Assembly (NCBI GenBank): GCA_951799425.1
Contig: OX637405.1
Coordinates: forward strand, 16,961,089 to 17,025,088
DNA: 64,000 bases
Source of the DNA: Ilex aquifolium
Taxonomy: Eukaryota > Streptophyta > Magnoliopsida > Aquifoliales > Aquifoliaceae
Reading direction: 5' to 3'
The notes under the pieces were generated by a model that saw only the letters and a list, made by a program, of their open reading frames with translations, had not been told where the DNA came from and searched no databases. A program made the translations under genes and the position numbers. Within the stretch, counting starts at the first letter, position 1. Each line of letters starts with the position of its first letter. Of this stretch, positions 34,117-45,034 are shown in pieces.

Positions 34117-35450
34117 AGGTGGTACATGTTCTACCGATAAGAAAACTTAAAGAAGTTTATACTTTTTCATCAACGAAGTTCTACTGGTAGTTGAAGGTTG
34201 TTCTACTGGTAGGAAAAGCCACAGAAGTTTTGTTAGACAAAGTTCTATCGATAGGTTTCATTATTCTATCGGTAGGTTGACATCAGATTTTGATGAGGAC
34301 TCTGACCTGATCTTATTCATACACCTAAGTATAAATGGTCAAGTTATGGTACTACTCGGTTAAGTCCGAGGTCGAACCCACAGGGAGCTATTAGTTTGAA
34401 TTCAAAATAGAAAGGGTAAGATTACCGCGCTTGTAGTGTGCATTACAACAGCTTGTGGTGTAAACTTAGAAATGATAAACAAATACTTAAATTAAACTTT
34501 TGATTGTAATAATTGAAAAAGTCTACTCTTTAGTTCGGAGATCCAACATACATTTTATTATTTGACTAGGAAAATGCCACCTTACAGCAATTAACTTCTA
34601 CATTGTTGGAAAGCTAATCGCTAGGTTTGATGTAAAAGATTGAACCATATCACAACAACTGGTTAGGTTAGGTGGAAGGTCAATACACCGTACAAAAACC
34701 TAATAACCCTAGTAAACCCAAAGGTGAACAATTCAAGAGGTTGACTTTTGCTATTAGATCGCAGATCGATGATTCAACGAAGACGGAGTTCCGGTTTATG
34801 CATTGAATCGAAAGCATTGGCCATGGAAAGATTTAACCCGTCTATAACCAATATCCCGACTATTACATAAACCCAACTATGTGCATCACTGTATCATGCA
34901 TGAAGTATGTAATAATACAGAGAGATGAACTGGTATATAGTAATAAGTTTAGTTCAGTACTCATAACCATAAGCATATAGTAATACGACACTGAACGGAA
35001 ATAAAAATCATCCATTAGTCAAGGGAGGTGTAAACATTAAAGCATAAATAAATATTGGCATTTCCATAATACAAACAATATTACACATGTGTTCACCCTT
35101 TACTAAAGAGTGTAAATGGACTACTCACACTTCATTGCTATAGACAAGCAAGAAGAGAAAGATAATCCCATTACAATACAATGCAAATACAAAACCAATG
35201 CAAGCAATCCTTCCCCGAGAAATAGTTGAAACACCCTCACTCTTATTACCATCTAGGGCACAAAAGTGAGAGAGGTTCAACCCTCCACGTAAAAAGGTTG
35301 TAAAAGAAATGTAGAAGAAGGGAGTTTCAGGCTTAAGAGTGTTTAGGGCAGGATTTATTCTTCTCTGGTTTTGGCTTCCTTTCTCCGGCGAGCTCTCTCT
35401 TCAAAATGACTGAACAAGCCTATTTATAGCCTTGAAGAGAGGGTCTTAAG
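34117..35450 (-). repeat. LTR remnant between B and E; its left part repeats 12733-13429
   Basis: 34117-34866 matches the left flank of B and carries TATCGATA/CTATCGGTAG palindromes. Read on the minus strand, 34320-35450 looks like an LTR: a TATA-like box (plus CCTATTTATAG, 35419-35429) and, near the end, TCCCTGTGGGTTCGACCTCG at about 34380. No PBS follows, so the junction near 34320 is a rearrangement. No coding sequence was seen. E's LTR begins at 35451. Confidence 0.55.
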
Positions 35451-37184
35451 TGCTTGAGTTTATTCCATCATTCCTAATATCCGAACATCATCCCGTAATA
35501 TGTGTATGCCTTATACAGATAGGTGAGTGTGTCTCTCCCTCGGAATGATGCAAGAAATGGGGTAAACGTGTGTGTGGGATGAAATGTGTGTGTGTGTGTG
35601 TATGAACAAAAGTGCTCCCCAAGCGCAAAGAGACTTTCGAGTGTCGAGTTTTACTTGGAAATCGTATTCCAAGGTTGTCTCCTCAGGGAATGAAGGTTTG
35701 AAATTGTTTTGAAGGTAATTTTGGTGAAAAAGGAAATGTGTAAAAAAATTTGAATATTTGTTTTGGTGAATTATTTTTTGGATGAAAATGAAATGGATAC
35801 AAGTGTTGGCTAATTCAAAAAGGTCATTCCAATAGGAATGTCAAATCAACTCAATATGTTCTTCCAATGGTGCCTATATGGTTGATTGATTCGTAGGAAG
35901 CGCGGGACTAAATGGAGGTGAGGATTCAAGCATACCCCGTGACAAGTCTACGGTATATCAAGAACTCACAACCCCGTCCACACTCAACCTAGTCAAACCA
36001 AACCGTCTTACACTACGAGGAGGAATGAAAAAGAGTTGATTTAACATACCCAATAGGAGTTCTCCCTTGGATTAGCCAACTTAAAGCTTAGCTACTCATA
36101 TTTAATGCAAGAACATACAATGTGTAAAGAGACATGGTATTGAAATGGAAGTTAAACTTGCATTAAAGTGAAGAGAAGTGAAACTACAACAATAAGTGCA
36201 TTTAATACCCAACAAAAAAGCTTGAAATGTAAAACTTGAATGTAACAATGGTAAGTTGAAAGATACTTGACTAAACTTGCAATGCACTTGAAATAAATAA
36301 CATTAAGTACAAAAAATGAAGTTTGCAAGAGTCTTACAGAAGATTACAAGTGAAATGGCTAAAGGAAATGCAAAAATCTAACTTCTCTCTCTAAAACTAT
36401 GTCTCCCTCCTAGAGCTTCTCTCTCTATAATGCTCTACAATGCTGAATAATGTCAAGTGATGCTTGCATTTTCATCCATCGAGGTCTTATCTGCTGTGTA
36501 ACAAGCCTCCCATCCATAGGAGGCTGAGTTGATGGCTTGGGATGGCTAGGACAAGCCTAGCCTACAGCTTCCCCTGGCTTGCCTCTTCTCTTTCATCCTC
36601 ATTAATGCTTGGGCCTCCAAAGTCCAAGCTTAGGCAAGGGGAGGCATGTATGTGTGTAAGAGATGTCAAGGGACAAGTGGGAGAAGCATAGGTGGGGCCC
36701 CCAAATGGCAAAGCTTGAGTTGCAGGCTGTCTGGGCTTTCTGGGCAAAACCTTCCGGAAGGTTGTGCAGGAACAATTAAAACAGTAGTCCAGTGAGCTTA
36801 ACCTTCCGGAAGGTCTATGCAAACCTTCTGGAAGGTTCATTCCAGTAGACAAAACCTTTCGGAAGGTTTTGGCAGTGAATAGGCAGACCAAGTGCAAACC
36901 TTTTGGAAGGTTTATGGCCAAACCTTCTAGAAGGTTTTCACCCAATTTGCATTTTTCTTGGTTTCTTCACCTTCCAATCCTTCCATTAAGCTATCCCCTC
37001 ATCTTCATTGACTTTAAACACTACGATGGGAGCTTAACTCAAGCCATTTACAACTTTTCACCTACATTCAGACAAAACTTCATTAAACTGTAGATTAACT
37101 GCATTTCTTTCCAAAATCACAACAAAAGCAAGTATAAAAAAGGGTATAACCACATACAACATATGCAATTTTTTGTTCTAATCA
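35451..37184 (-). mobile_element. 3' LTR of E
   Basis: Plus-strand edges TGCTTGAG... and ...GTTCTAATCA, the inverse of B's TGATTAGC...CAAGCA. 1734 bp. It contains a (GT)n run at about 35585-35601 and the inverted GAGGGAGAG, CCTTGGATTAGCCAA and GATTACAAG blocks of this family. Confidence 0.85.
36744..36938. repeat. TTCCGGAA palindrome array in E's LTR
   Basis: Six units: two perfect (CCTTCCGGAAGG), the others with one or two changes (CTTCTGGAAGG, CTTTCGGAAGG, CTTTTGGAAGG, CTTCTAGAAGG). Confidence 0.88.
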
Positions 37185-37200
37185 CACCCCCCCAACTTGA
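37185..37200 (-). promoter_or_regulatory. Polypurine tract of E
   Basis: Minus strand AAGTTGGGGGGGTG next to the LTR start TGATTAGAAC, preceded by CTAGGGACTAGTAAAGC. It matches B. Confidence 0.85.
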
Positions 37201-37514
37201 GCTTTACTAGTCCCTAGCAAACTTCATTTCAAACCACAAGATATAAACTAAAACAAAATCCATTCATACAAGTAAATATCCAAACACTTCAAAATGCAAA
37301 AATCACATTGGAATTAAAGAAATAGACTTGGGCAATGATAAAATGAAACACTGTGGTATTTTTTTCATTAATCATTCACAAAAGTTCAATTACAGTGGGT
37401 TAGAGTTTCAAAAAACAAAACGGCCCAAAATCCTAGAGGTACTTCTACTAGGCCGACAAAACTAACCCTAATTGCACAACCTAAAATCAAAAGAAACAAA
37501 ATACAAGAGACATC

Positions 37515-38808
37515 CTAATCATCATAATCAAAAGCGTCCTCCTCCTCAGTCTCAGCCTCGGACTCACTCCCCTCATCCTCGTCATCAAACTCTCCCACCT
37601 CAACAGCCGTAGAGGTTGTGGGAGCTGAGGCAGATGGCCCGGCCGGAGGTTGCGGAGGTCCACCGAGGATGGGCTCGCCCGAGAACATATGCTGAAAAAG
37701 CCTCATCACCATCATCAATAGCCCGTACATAGTTGAATCTAGAGCATCCATACGCTGCGAGATGGTGTGGGCTGGGGCAGATGTAGGAGGTGCTGAGGAG
37801 GATGGCCCTGTTGTAGGTGGCTTCGGTTCTGACGCTCTCGGTCTCTCTCCCCCTGTCCTGGCTGCCCTCTTGCTGCCACTCGACTTCCCAATGGCACCAG
37901 TCTCAGGGGGAAGCAGTGTGTCATGTGCATAGGCCTTCACCTTGGCGTGGGAGCACAACCGCGTGGCAAGATTCCCGAAGGGGAGATTTGCCTTCGGTTT
38001 TGCAGCCTTGGCGAACTCCCTCATCTCTTCCCAAATCAACGATGCCAAATCAATTACCTACCCCTTCATAAAGGCGTGAAGGAGGGCAAGCTTCTCGATA
38101 TTTGGGCTCTTCTCGGAGCCCCGAGGCATCAGATTATAGTGCAACACTTTGTTCATTACACCTTACGAGTGCTTGAGGCCCCCGACAAGAGTGGTCCCCT
38201 TAAAAGTGGTCAGGTCCTCGTAAGTGAGTCGTACATAATCAGTGAGAGTCCTACCCCCTTCAACATTGTGTGGGTAGAACGGGTTAGTAGGGGGAGGCCT
38301 CTCATACCCCATCACCGTGGCAATCGAATTAGGGATCAACTCGAAGGTCTTTCCCTGCACATTTGTCCTTAAGCCACTCCCGTCCTCGCCAAACAGTGAC
38401 AATTTCTTATAAAATTCTCGACACAACCCCAAATTGTAGCCCTTCACCTCCTCAAATCAAATACGTAGTCCATGTCCTTCAATCACCCTCACGACCTCAC
38501 GACCCCAAATTGTAACCCCAAATCTTGTCTACGTACCTCTTGCATGTGACATTTTTTTCATCTATCCTTTGTCTACGTGCGTCATGTCTCGCTTTAGTTC
38601 TTCTCTCCTCCCGGTCTTGGCTACTTGGGCCTTCCCCACTCCTTTTGCGGGAGGTAGTGCCACTGGGTGGTGGGGAGTTCGGACCCGTTCTCTTGGTGCG
38701 GGCCATGAGGATCAGCAGTGCCCCAACACCAATGATTGTCAAAAACCACATAACAACCCATTCAATGGGCTCAAACGTGTCGAGGGATTCCTTTCCCAAT
38801 CGAGCCAT
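37515..38808 (-). pseudogene. Third ORF of E (putative plant transposon protein)
   Basis: Homologue of B's 30793-32121. It begins MARLGKESLD, has an N-terminal hydrophobic stretch (WVVMWFLTIIGVGALLIL), then MARTKRTGPNSPPP, the central domain (LGLCREFYKKLSLFGED, NVQGKTFEL, SIATVMGYERPPP), CSHAKVKAYAHDTLLPP, a proline-rich linker, RMDALDSTMYGLLMMVMRLF and an acidic tail. A frameshift near 38450-38500 and stops near 38164 and 38060 break it. Where B has a stop at 31465, E encodes Arg, showing the ancestral codon. Both copies keep the hydrophobic segment despite differences around it. Confidence 0.75.
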
Positions 38809-38849
38809 AGCAAGGAAGTTTAGAGATTTGAAGAAAATCAAAAAGAATT

Positions 38850-41340
38850 TGAGAAATTGGGGGACTTTGGAGACCTAGGGTTTTTTTGGAGAACACCCAA
38901 ATTTTCGGCCACAATCCACTCAAAATCAGCCCTAATCAAGAGAAAAGTGAGAATTTGGAGCTTGGGTGAAGTGTTTTGAAGATTGGAAGAGAGGAGAAGG
39001 AGAGGAGATAGCTTGGGAGCTTGGGATTTGGGGGAAATGTGAAGGGTTTCTCAAAAAATTCTAACTTAAAACCCTCATTTTTAGCATTCTAGGCAAGACC
39101 TTCCGGAAAGTTTTGCTCACTGCTGAGGAAAAAATGTTCAGTAGGTAAAAATGTCCAGTAAGCAAACCCTTCCGGAAGGTCGATGACAACCTTCCAGAAG
39201 GTTTTGCACACTGGACAAAACCTTCCGAAAGGTTTTGCCTTTACTGTAAAACCATTCCTTTGCTCCAAAACTCACATCCAAACCAACTCTTTTCAACTCC
39301 AAAACATTTTAACACCCTATCTATGATATCTAACCTACCAAAAACTTGAACCACAATTGATTGATCATGCCCAAAGTCATTTTCGAAATTGCAACATGAT
39401 TTAAAATTTTGATGTTTTCAAAATACAAAACATGTAGTTCTAATTTTAACTAAAAAATGAATACCCAAAATATAAAACATAGATTCAAGTCACAAGGGCA
39501 TTCCTAAAGCTATTCAAATATCGAAAGTTGAGCATTATTCCTTCATCCCGCAAGTATAGGGCTACCTAACACATTGTTCAAATACCCGAACCAAGCACAC
39601 ATGAACATCACTATTGCTTTAAATGCTAGTCTAGAGTATGCACCTACACATTCATTTTTAAACTCATGTGTGTGTACAATGGACATGTAATTTAAGCATT
39701 TACACAATGGAATTCACATTTACTTTGGCTATCCAAATTAAGCTTCGATGCAATCTCACCAAGGGTGTCTCTCAACAATGAATCACACTATAATTATTTT
39801 GGCATGCTCTCCATGTGTATATGTGAGATAGAATCTTATGCACAAAACGAAGTATGCTCACATATAATCCAAAAATGAAGTTCATGCATGAAAATGAAAC
39901 AACCTTGGCATAATCTCATGAAAGGAATGCTAGGGCATTAGATAGCAAAAATAACCTTTCTTTTTCTTTAGAAATATGCTATCCCCATGCTTTCTCTAGA
40001 TCATTTAGGACTTTCAAGGGTTGTAATGGGGCCTTGGGGTGATATTGAGGCAACTAAAATGAAGGATATAGGATCACAAAGAGGGTTGTTCCGAGTGAAT
40101 GACTTTTCATGGGATTTTCAATCTAACACCATCACCACACTCTTTGTTTCTTTTCTTTCTTTTCCTTAACATTTTCCTTTTCTTTTGTCATTCTTTTCTT
40201 CGTTTCGCTCCCTTTTTCTCATTTTCTTGGATTTTCCATTCTTTTCCGTTCAACTCTTTGAATTCAGCTTCATTCATCCCTTTTGTTGAGTTTCCACCAC
40301 ACTTCCTTCTCTTTTATGATCACTCATACTCAGCTCTAGGAACAACCAAGGTGTGGTAGATTTTATCATTTTGCACTGGCTTGGTCAAATATGTGGCATG
40401 GAAACGAATTTACAATTAAAGGTCAATCACGGCACTAGGGATAAAATTTTCACAAGAAAAAGGGCTAAGGCTTAAAGCAAAACAAGGATGGCCTAAGATC
40501 ATTTCTTGATAGGCATGGGAGAGCATTGCACATATCAAGACAAAGTCAATCAACTACCCAAATGCACCTAACCAAAACAATCATAATGAGATTATTGAAC
40601 AAATTTGAAATTTGAAGAATTTTTCCTTGAGTAAATGTAAGTCCCCTCCAACAAGGGCTAAGGCATAGAAGTTCATCCTATGCTCGAGTATCACTAAAGC
40701 TCTCATGGGTCCTTACTTATCTCCACTATTCATGTCAAGCACTCAATGTGAACTAAATTCGTAAATTGTCAAAATTACACATTCAAAGTGCACTTAAGGT
40801 TGAGTTTAAAAGCAAACACATACGTGATACTCGAGCATAGGATGAACTTCTATAATGCTCTCATGTATTCAAGGTTTAACGCAAAGATCAACATATCAAC
40901 AACCCCAAACACTCTAAATAAGGGAATACAGATCAACATTAAGATATTTTGACAAAAAAAATTTCAAAATTTTCACATAATTTGCAACTATTAAAAACAA
41001 AAATCTATATGATATGTGAAAGGTGAATTTTCACCTCAAAAATTGGTATTATCAACAAAAAATTTCCGCAAACATTGGTCTATCATACAAATGGTGCACC
41101 CCACCCCCCAACTTAATTCATGCATTGTCCTCAATGCAACAAAAAAGATATGGTATGCAATGAAGGACTGTAAAAAAAATGAGTAGGGTTAGAGAACACC
41201 TCGCACTTGAGATTTGACAAAAACACCAATATCTGCAACTAGGAAAAACAACACTATACGCAAAAGATAAGATAAATAACAAAATACCTTGAAAAGTAAA
41301 TGATAAAAGAATGCAACTGTACACTAGAAACTATATGGAC
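38850..41340 (-). other. Noncoding stretch of E between integrase and third ORF
   Basis: About 2.5 kb without a supported ORF. It includes the palindrome group at 39094-39229, the empty target site of G (GTTCA, 39576-39580) and the pyrimidine-rich counterpart of B's purine tract (40100-40330). It is collinear with B 18782-20539 plus 30131-30790. Confidence 0.7.
39094..39229. repeat. Palindrome group upstream of E's third ORF
   Basis: Four CCTTCCGGAAGG-type units, one or two perfect, 290-420 bp before the ATG at 38808. Same position and motif as B's 30482-30507. Confidence 0.85.
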
Positions 41341-41777
41341 AGTTAATCCTCCAACAAGTCCGGGTAAACCGGATCCACCAATTCTTCCTCCACCCCTTGA
41401 CCTTCAAACCCCTCAAAGAATGGCTTAATTCTTTGGCATTTGACCTTGAATGTCTTGCCATCTTCAGGGTTTGTGACTTCCACAGCTCCATTGGGGTAGG
41501 CGACCTTGACAAGATAGGGGTCAGCCCAACGGGATCGGAGTTTCCCTTGAAAGATCGAGAAACGAGAATTGTATAAGGGCACTTTTTGTCCGGGCTCAAA
41601 TGATTTCCTTACAATGGACTTGTCAAGAAAGATCTTAGCCCTCTCTTTTAAAATTTTAGAGCTCTCATACGCATCTCTTCGAATCTCTTCCAATTCATTC
41701 ATTTCAAGCTTCCTTTCTCTCCGGCCATTCTAATGTTGAAGTTCAAGGTCTTAATTGGCCCAATAGGCTTTGTGCTC

Positions 41778-42581
41778 TGACGCGAACCCCAATAGACTTG
41801 CTTTGAGACCCAACAACAATATTGGAAATACAACCCAAGAAAGCCAAACTCAGGTCTATAGATGGAGAATTTAGACCCGTTGAGAACTCGTGTCAAGAAC
41901 CTAGATTATATTAAAATCTAGACCCGTTGAAGAACCCGTCTCAAGAACCCAAATTAAAAGGAGGAACGCCACAAAGGTTGTGGTTTGCCTTTGATAAGTT
42001 CATAAGTTCAATCAAGAACAAGAGGAGTAAACTCAACTCAACTCACAATCAAAATTCATCATATATTGTCCATAATAATCTAACTTTTTCATTGATTTGA
42101 ATGCCTATTTATAAGGCTAGTCATTACAAGGAAATAAATCCTAATCTAATAAGGAACAAACCCTAATCTAAATAGGAAACAACTAAAGACTAAAAAAGTG
42201 AATAGTGCGCCGTTACTGTAGCATGAATAGTGCCGTGCTACAGTAACTTCGAAAACCCTACTTCATAAGAAATAAAACATGTGGGCTAAGCATCCTCAAG
42301 CCCACTTATTCTAATAATCATAATTTAAACAAATTGGAAGCCTTAATCAACAAAAAGCCCTAACTCTAAGTCATGTCTTCCACAACTTGGATCAAGTGGA
42401 TCAAAATTGGATCTCCTTCTTTCAAGCCCATCTTGAATGTTGGGCTCTTGCTAGCTTCATCCCAAGTGGATTGCACCAATTCTTGCATTGCTTCCTTGAT
42501 CTTCTTGGTTCTTGATCTTGTAATTGGCCCATCTTGACATGCAAAGGATCTTTAAGAGTAGGCCCACCTTGGTTCTCATCA
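41778..42581 (-). mobile_element. Solo LTR L, inserted in E's integrase, TSD TGCTC
   Basis: 804 bp, TGACGCGAACC...TTCTCATCA on the plus strand. The perfect TSD TGCTC lies at 41773-41777 and 42582-42586, and E's integrase continues across it. Minus-strand TATA-like box at 42104-42113 (plus CCTATTTATA). On the minus strand the LTR opens with a coding-like tail ([20 protein letters not shown]... to IQVVEDMT and a stop at 42366-42368), matching the pol C-terminus found in the LTRs of H, J and M. LTR-LTR recombination removed the rest of the element. Confidence 0.92.
42366..42581 (-). pseudogene. Pol C-terminal tail encoded within solo LTR L
   Basis: The first ~70 codons of the LTR read [19 protein letters not shown] and end LIQVVEDMT, parallel to RARAKRMKEALNGLIQDIW...MIQVLED in H. 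A one-base shift near 42525 breaks the frame from the LTR edge. In a full element this would be the 3' end of pol running into the 3' LTR. Confidence 0.65.
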
Positions 42582-43034
42582 TGCTCCATCTCAACCTGGA
42601 AATGGCAAGCCTTGCCATAGACTAGCCTATAGGGAGACATACCTAGAATGGTTTTATAGGCAGTGTGGTAAGACAATAGGTCATCGGTCAGTCTAAATGA
42701 CCAATCCTTCCTATTCGGGTTCACCGTTTTCTCAAGGATATTTTTGATCTCCCTATTGGCCAACTTAGCTTGGCCATTGGTTTGTGGGTGATAAGCGGTG
42801 GACAGCTTGTGTGTGATGCCGTACTTATAAATCAAAGATGCTATTGCCCTATTACAGAAATGCGACCCACCATCGCTTATCATTGCAAGAGGCATCCCAA
42901 ACCTCGAAAATATGTTCTCTTATAAGAACTTGGTTGGGATACCCTCCACCCACTTGGACATGTAGTCTACTGTCAGCAAAATGTACAGGCAGCCAAACGA
43001 CACGGGGAAGGGACCCATAAAGTCGATGCCCCGA

Positions 43035-44913
43035 TGATGAGCACAAAATATTGTATATTTGATGGCTTCATTACATGCATTTTAACTCAACTTTGTAATT
43101 AATTACTTAGAGTTAGCCAAAGTTGTGAATAATGTTGAAATCTTGTGGTTGCAGGTAATTATAGCTTAAATGATGGATTTTAGAACTTGCAACTAAGTGT
43201 GGATGTGTGGTGAAGGCATGGACACATTACTTGAGGATTTGGAGGCCTAAAAGTGAAAGAAATCAAGGAGGTATTAGTGTTTGGTAACAAAGGCACCAGC
43301 ACCCACACCATTTGGTTGTAGTACCTCGGTTTTCCTCCTTTTTGACCATGATTCACTTCGAATCTGAAAAAGTGCAAAACATGAAAGTTGTAGATCTGGA
43401 TGTCTTCTGTATTGTGTCAAAATTTAAGCTCAATCGGACGGTTGAATCAAAAGTTATGACAATTCTATGAAAACTGGTCTGGAGTAGAAGAGTACCGGTA
43501 CACTTCACCTGCTGGAGTTCGAAGTACGGGTACGCCGTACCGGTACGCTATGCTAAACAGCCCAGATCGCCTGCATCTCATGCTCCACTTGCTTGGGGGT
43601 CCCACCTATGATTCTCCCACTTGCCCCCCTGACATTTTCTGCATATTTACATGGCTCCTACACCCTTGTTGAAGACTTTGGAGGCAATGACATGGAGGAG
43701 GATGGGAGAGAAGGGGGCAGCCATGATGGTTGCAGGCTAAGCTTGTCCTAGCCTGTCAAGGGCCATAATCTCACCTCCCATTGATGGGAGGCCGACACAC
43801 ACATGCTAGAGACCCCTATGGACAAAAATGCAAGGCTCTCACACTCCATATATTCAGCATTCCACAAGCATTTGAGTGGTGGATACCTAAGCTTAGGAGT
43901 AGTTTAGAGAGCTCCAAGGAAGAAGATAATGAATAGTGTTAGGGAGATAAAAATTATGTTTTTGCATTTTCTTCACCCATTTCATTGCAGTAAGTTGTAG
44001 TTCTCTTGTAATCTTTATTTCTTGCATTGTAATCTCTTTTAATTCTAGTGTAATCAAGTTTAATTCAAATGTTCTTGCACTTTTATTTTTCTACTGGGTT
44101 TTATCTTCAAGCTTTGTTTTTAGTTATGAAATGAATTCTCCTTTGTAGCTTACATTCTCCTAGCATTAATACAAGTTCTAATCTTCATTTCTTCTACATG
44201 TCTCTTTACATTATGCATTTCTTTCTTGCTTTCATGAGTAGCTAGATTTTTAAGTTGGCTAATCCAAGGGATAACTCTTCTTGTGTGTGCCACTTCAACT
44301 CATTTTCTTTCCTCCTCTCAGAGTACAATGGTTCGGTTTGACTGGGTTGAGAGTGGATGCGGTTGTGAGTCTTTGATATCCCGTAGGCCTGGTCACGGGT
44401 TATGCTTGGATCTTCACCACCATTTCGTCCCTAGCTTCCCACGAATCAATCGTTCATCTAAGCTCTATTCGAGGAAGGCTTCAAGTTGATTTGGGATTCC
44501 CATTGGAATGAACTATTTGGATTAGCCAACACTTGTTTTCCATTGCATTTTCATTCACAAACTTCACTCCCCAAACCAAAACTCAAAAGATTTTACACTT
44601 TTCTCTTTTGTTCACCAAAATCACCTCACACACTTGAACTTTCCTTCCCTGAGGAGACGACCTTGGAATACTTTTCCATGTAAAACACGACACTCAAAAG
44701 ACTCATTGCGCTTGGGGAGCACTTTTGTTCACCACACACACATTTCGCACATTCCATTTTGTACATTTCATTCCATTTTCATTACCACCATTCCGTTGCC
44801 CTATTTGCTACATCATTCCGAGGGAGAGTGACACTCCCTTCATACATACATTATACATACACATTTAGGGATGATATTAGGAGGTTAGGAACAACAACTG
44901 TTTTGATAAAGCA
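43035..44913 (+). mobile_element. 5' LTR of F
   Basis: 1879 bp, TGATGAGCAC...TTGATAAAGCA, 4 bases before the PBS. Shares the TTGGCTAATCCAAGGG, TCCCTGAGGAGACGACC and GAGGGAGAGTGACACTCCC blocks with B and I, but carries GTACCGGTAC palindromes (43492-43547) in place of TTCCGGAA ones. Confidence 0.85.
43492..43547. repeat. GTACCGGTAC palindromes in F's LTR
   Basis: Two perfect copies (43492-43501 and 43537-43546) and one partial (GTACGGGTAC) between them. The motif is otherwise seen here in Tekay-like LTRs (D, G, S). Confidence 0.9.
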
Positions 44914-44917
44914 TTTT

Positions 44918-44935
44918 TGGCGCCGTTGCCGGGGA
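44918..44935 (+). promoter_or_regulatory. Primer-binding site, tRNA-Asp type (F)
   Basis: Perfect TGGCGCCGTTGCCGGGGA, identical to A's. Confidence 0.95.
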
Positions 44936-45034
44936 AGGTTAAGCGTCGAGTTGAAAGGTCATTTTGGACGGCATAGGTAAGTCTCGTGATTTTCATCACG
45001 GGCCAAGGTATGTCGTTTCTTTTGTAAATAGCTT

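Larger units (their letters stand above)
35451..43034 (-). mobile_element. Element E, minus-strand relative of B, 5' end missing
   Basis: Reading the minus strand backwards from its 3' end: LTR 35451-37184, polypurine tract, third ORF 37515-38808, noncoding stretch to 41340, integrase 41343-43034 with solo LTR L inside. Everything upstream of the integrase core (gag, protease, RT, RNase H, 5' LTR) is cut off by F's LTR at 43035. It is collinear with B and supplies the uninterrupted versions of several B positions, including G's target site. Confidence 0.85.
41343..43034 (-). pseudogene. Integrase of E, split by solo LTR L
   Basis: Minus strand, two blocks. 42582-43034: [12 protein letters not shown]-type and [11 protein letters not shown] (catalytic Asp), [34 protein letters not shown] (catalytic Glu replaced by Lys in GQAKL), ending PVEMEH-like at L's edge. 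41343-41777: resumes with KAYWAIKTLNFNIRM, then ELEEIRRDAYESSKILKERAKIF, GQKVPLYNSRFSIFQGKLRSRW, NPEDGKTFKVK, and ends VDPVYPDLLED. A stop near 41703 and other changes damage it. The core is cut at 43034 by F. This is the downstream half of an Athila-like pol. Confidence 0.85.

Noticed and set aside
37515-38048. Host gene with proline-rich and acidic regions
   Set aside because: It matches B's third ORF and sits between a polypurine tract and integrase, so it belongs to the retroelement.
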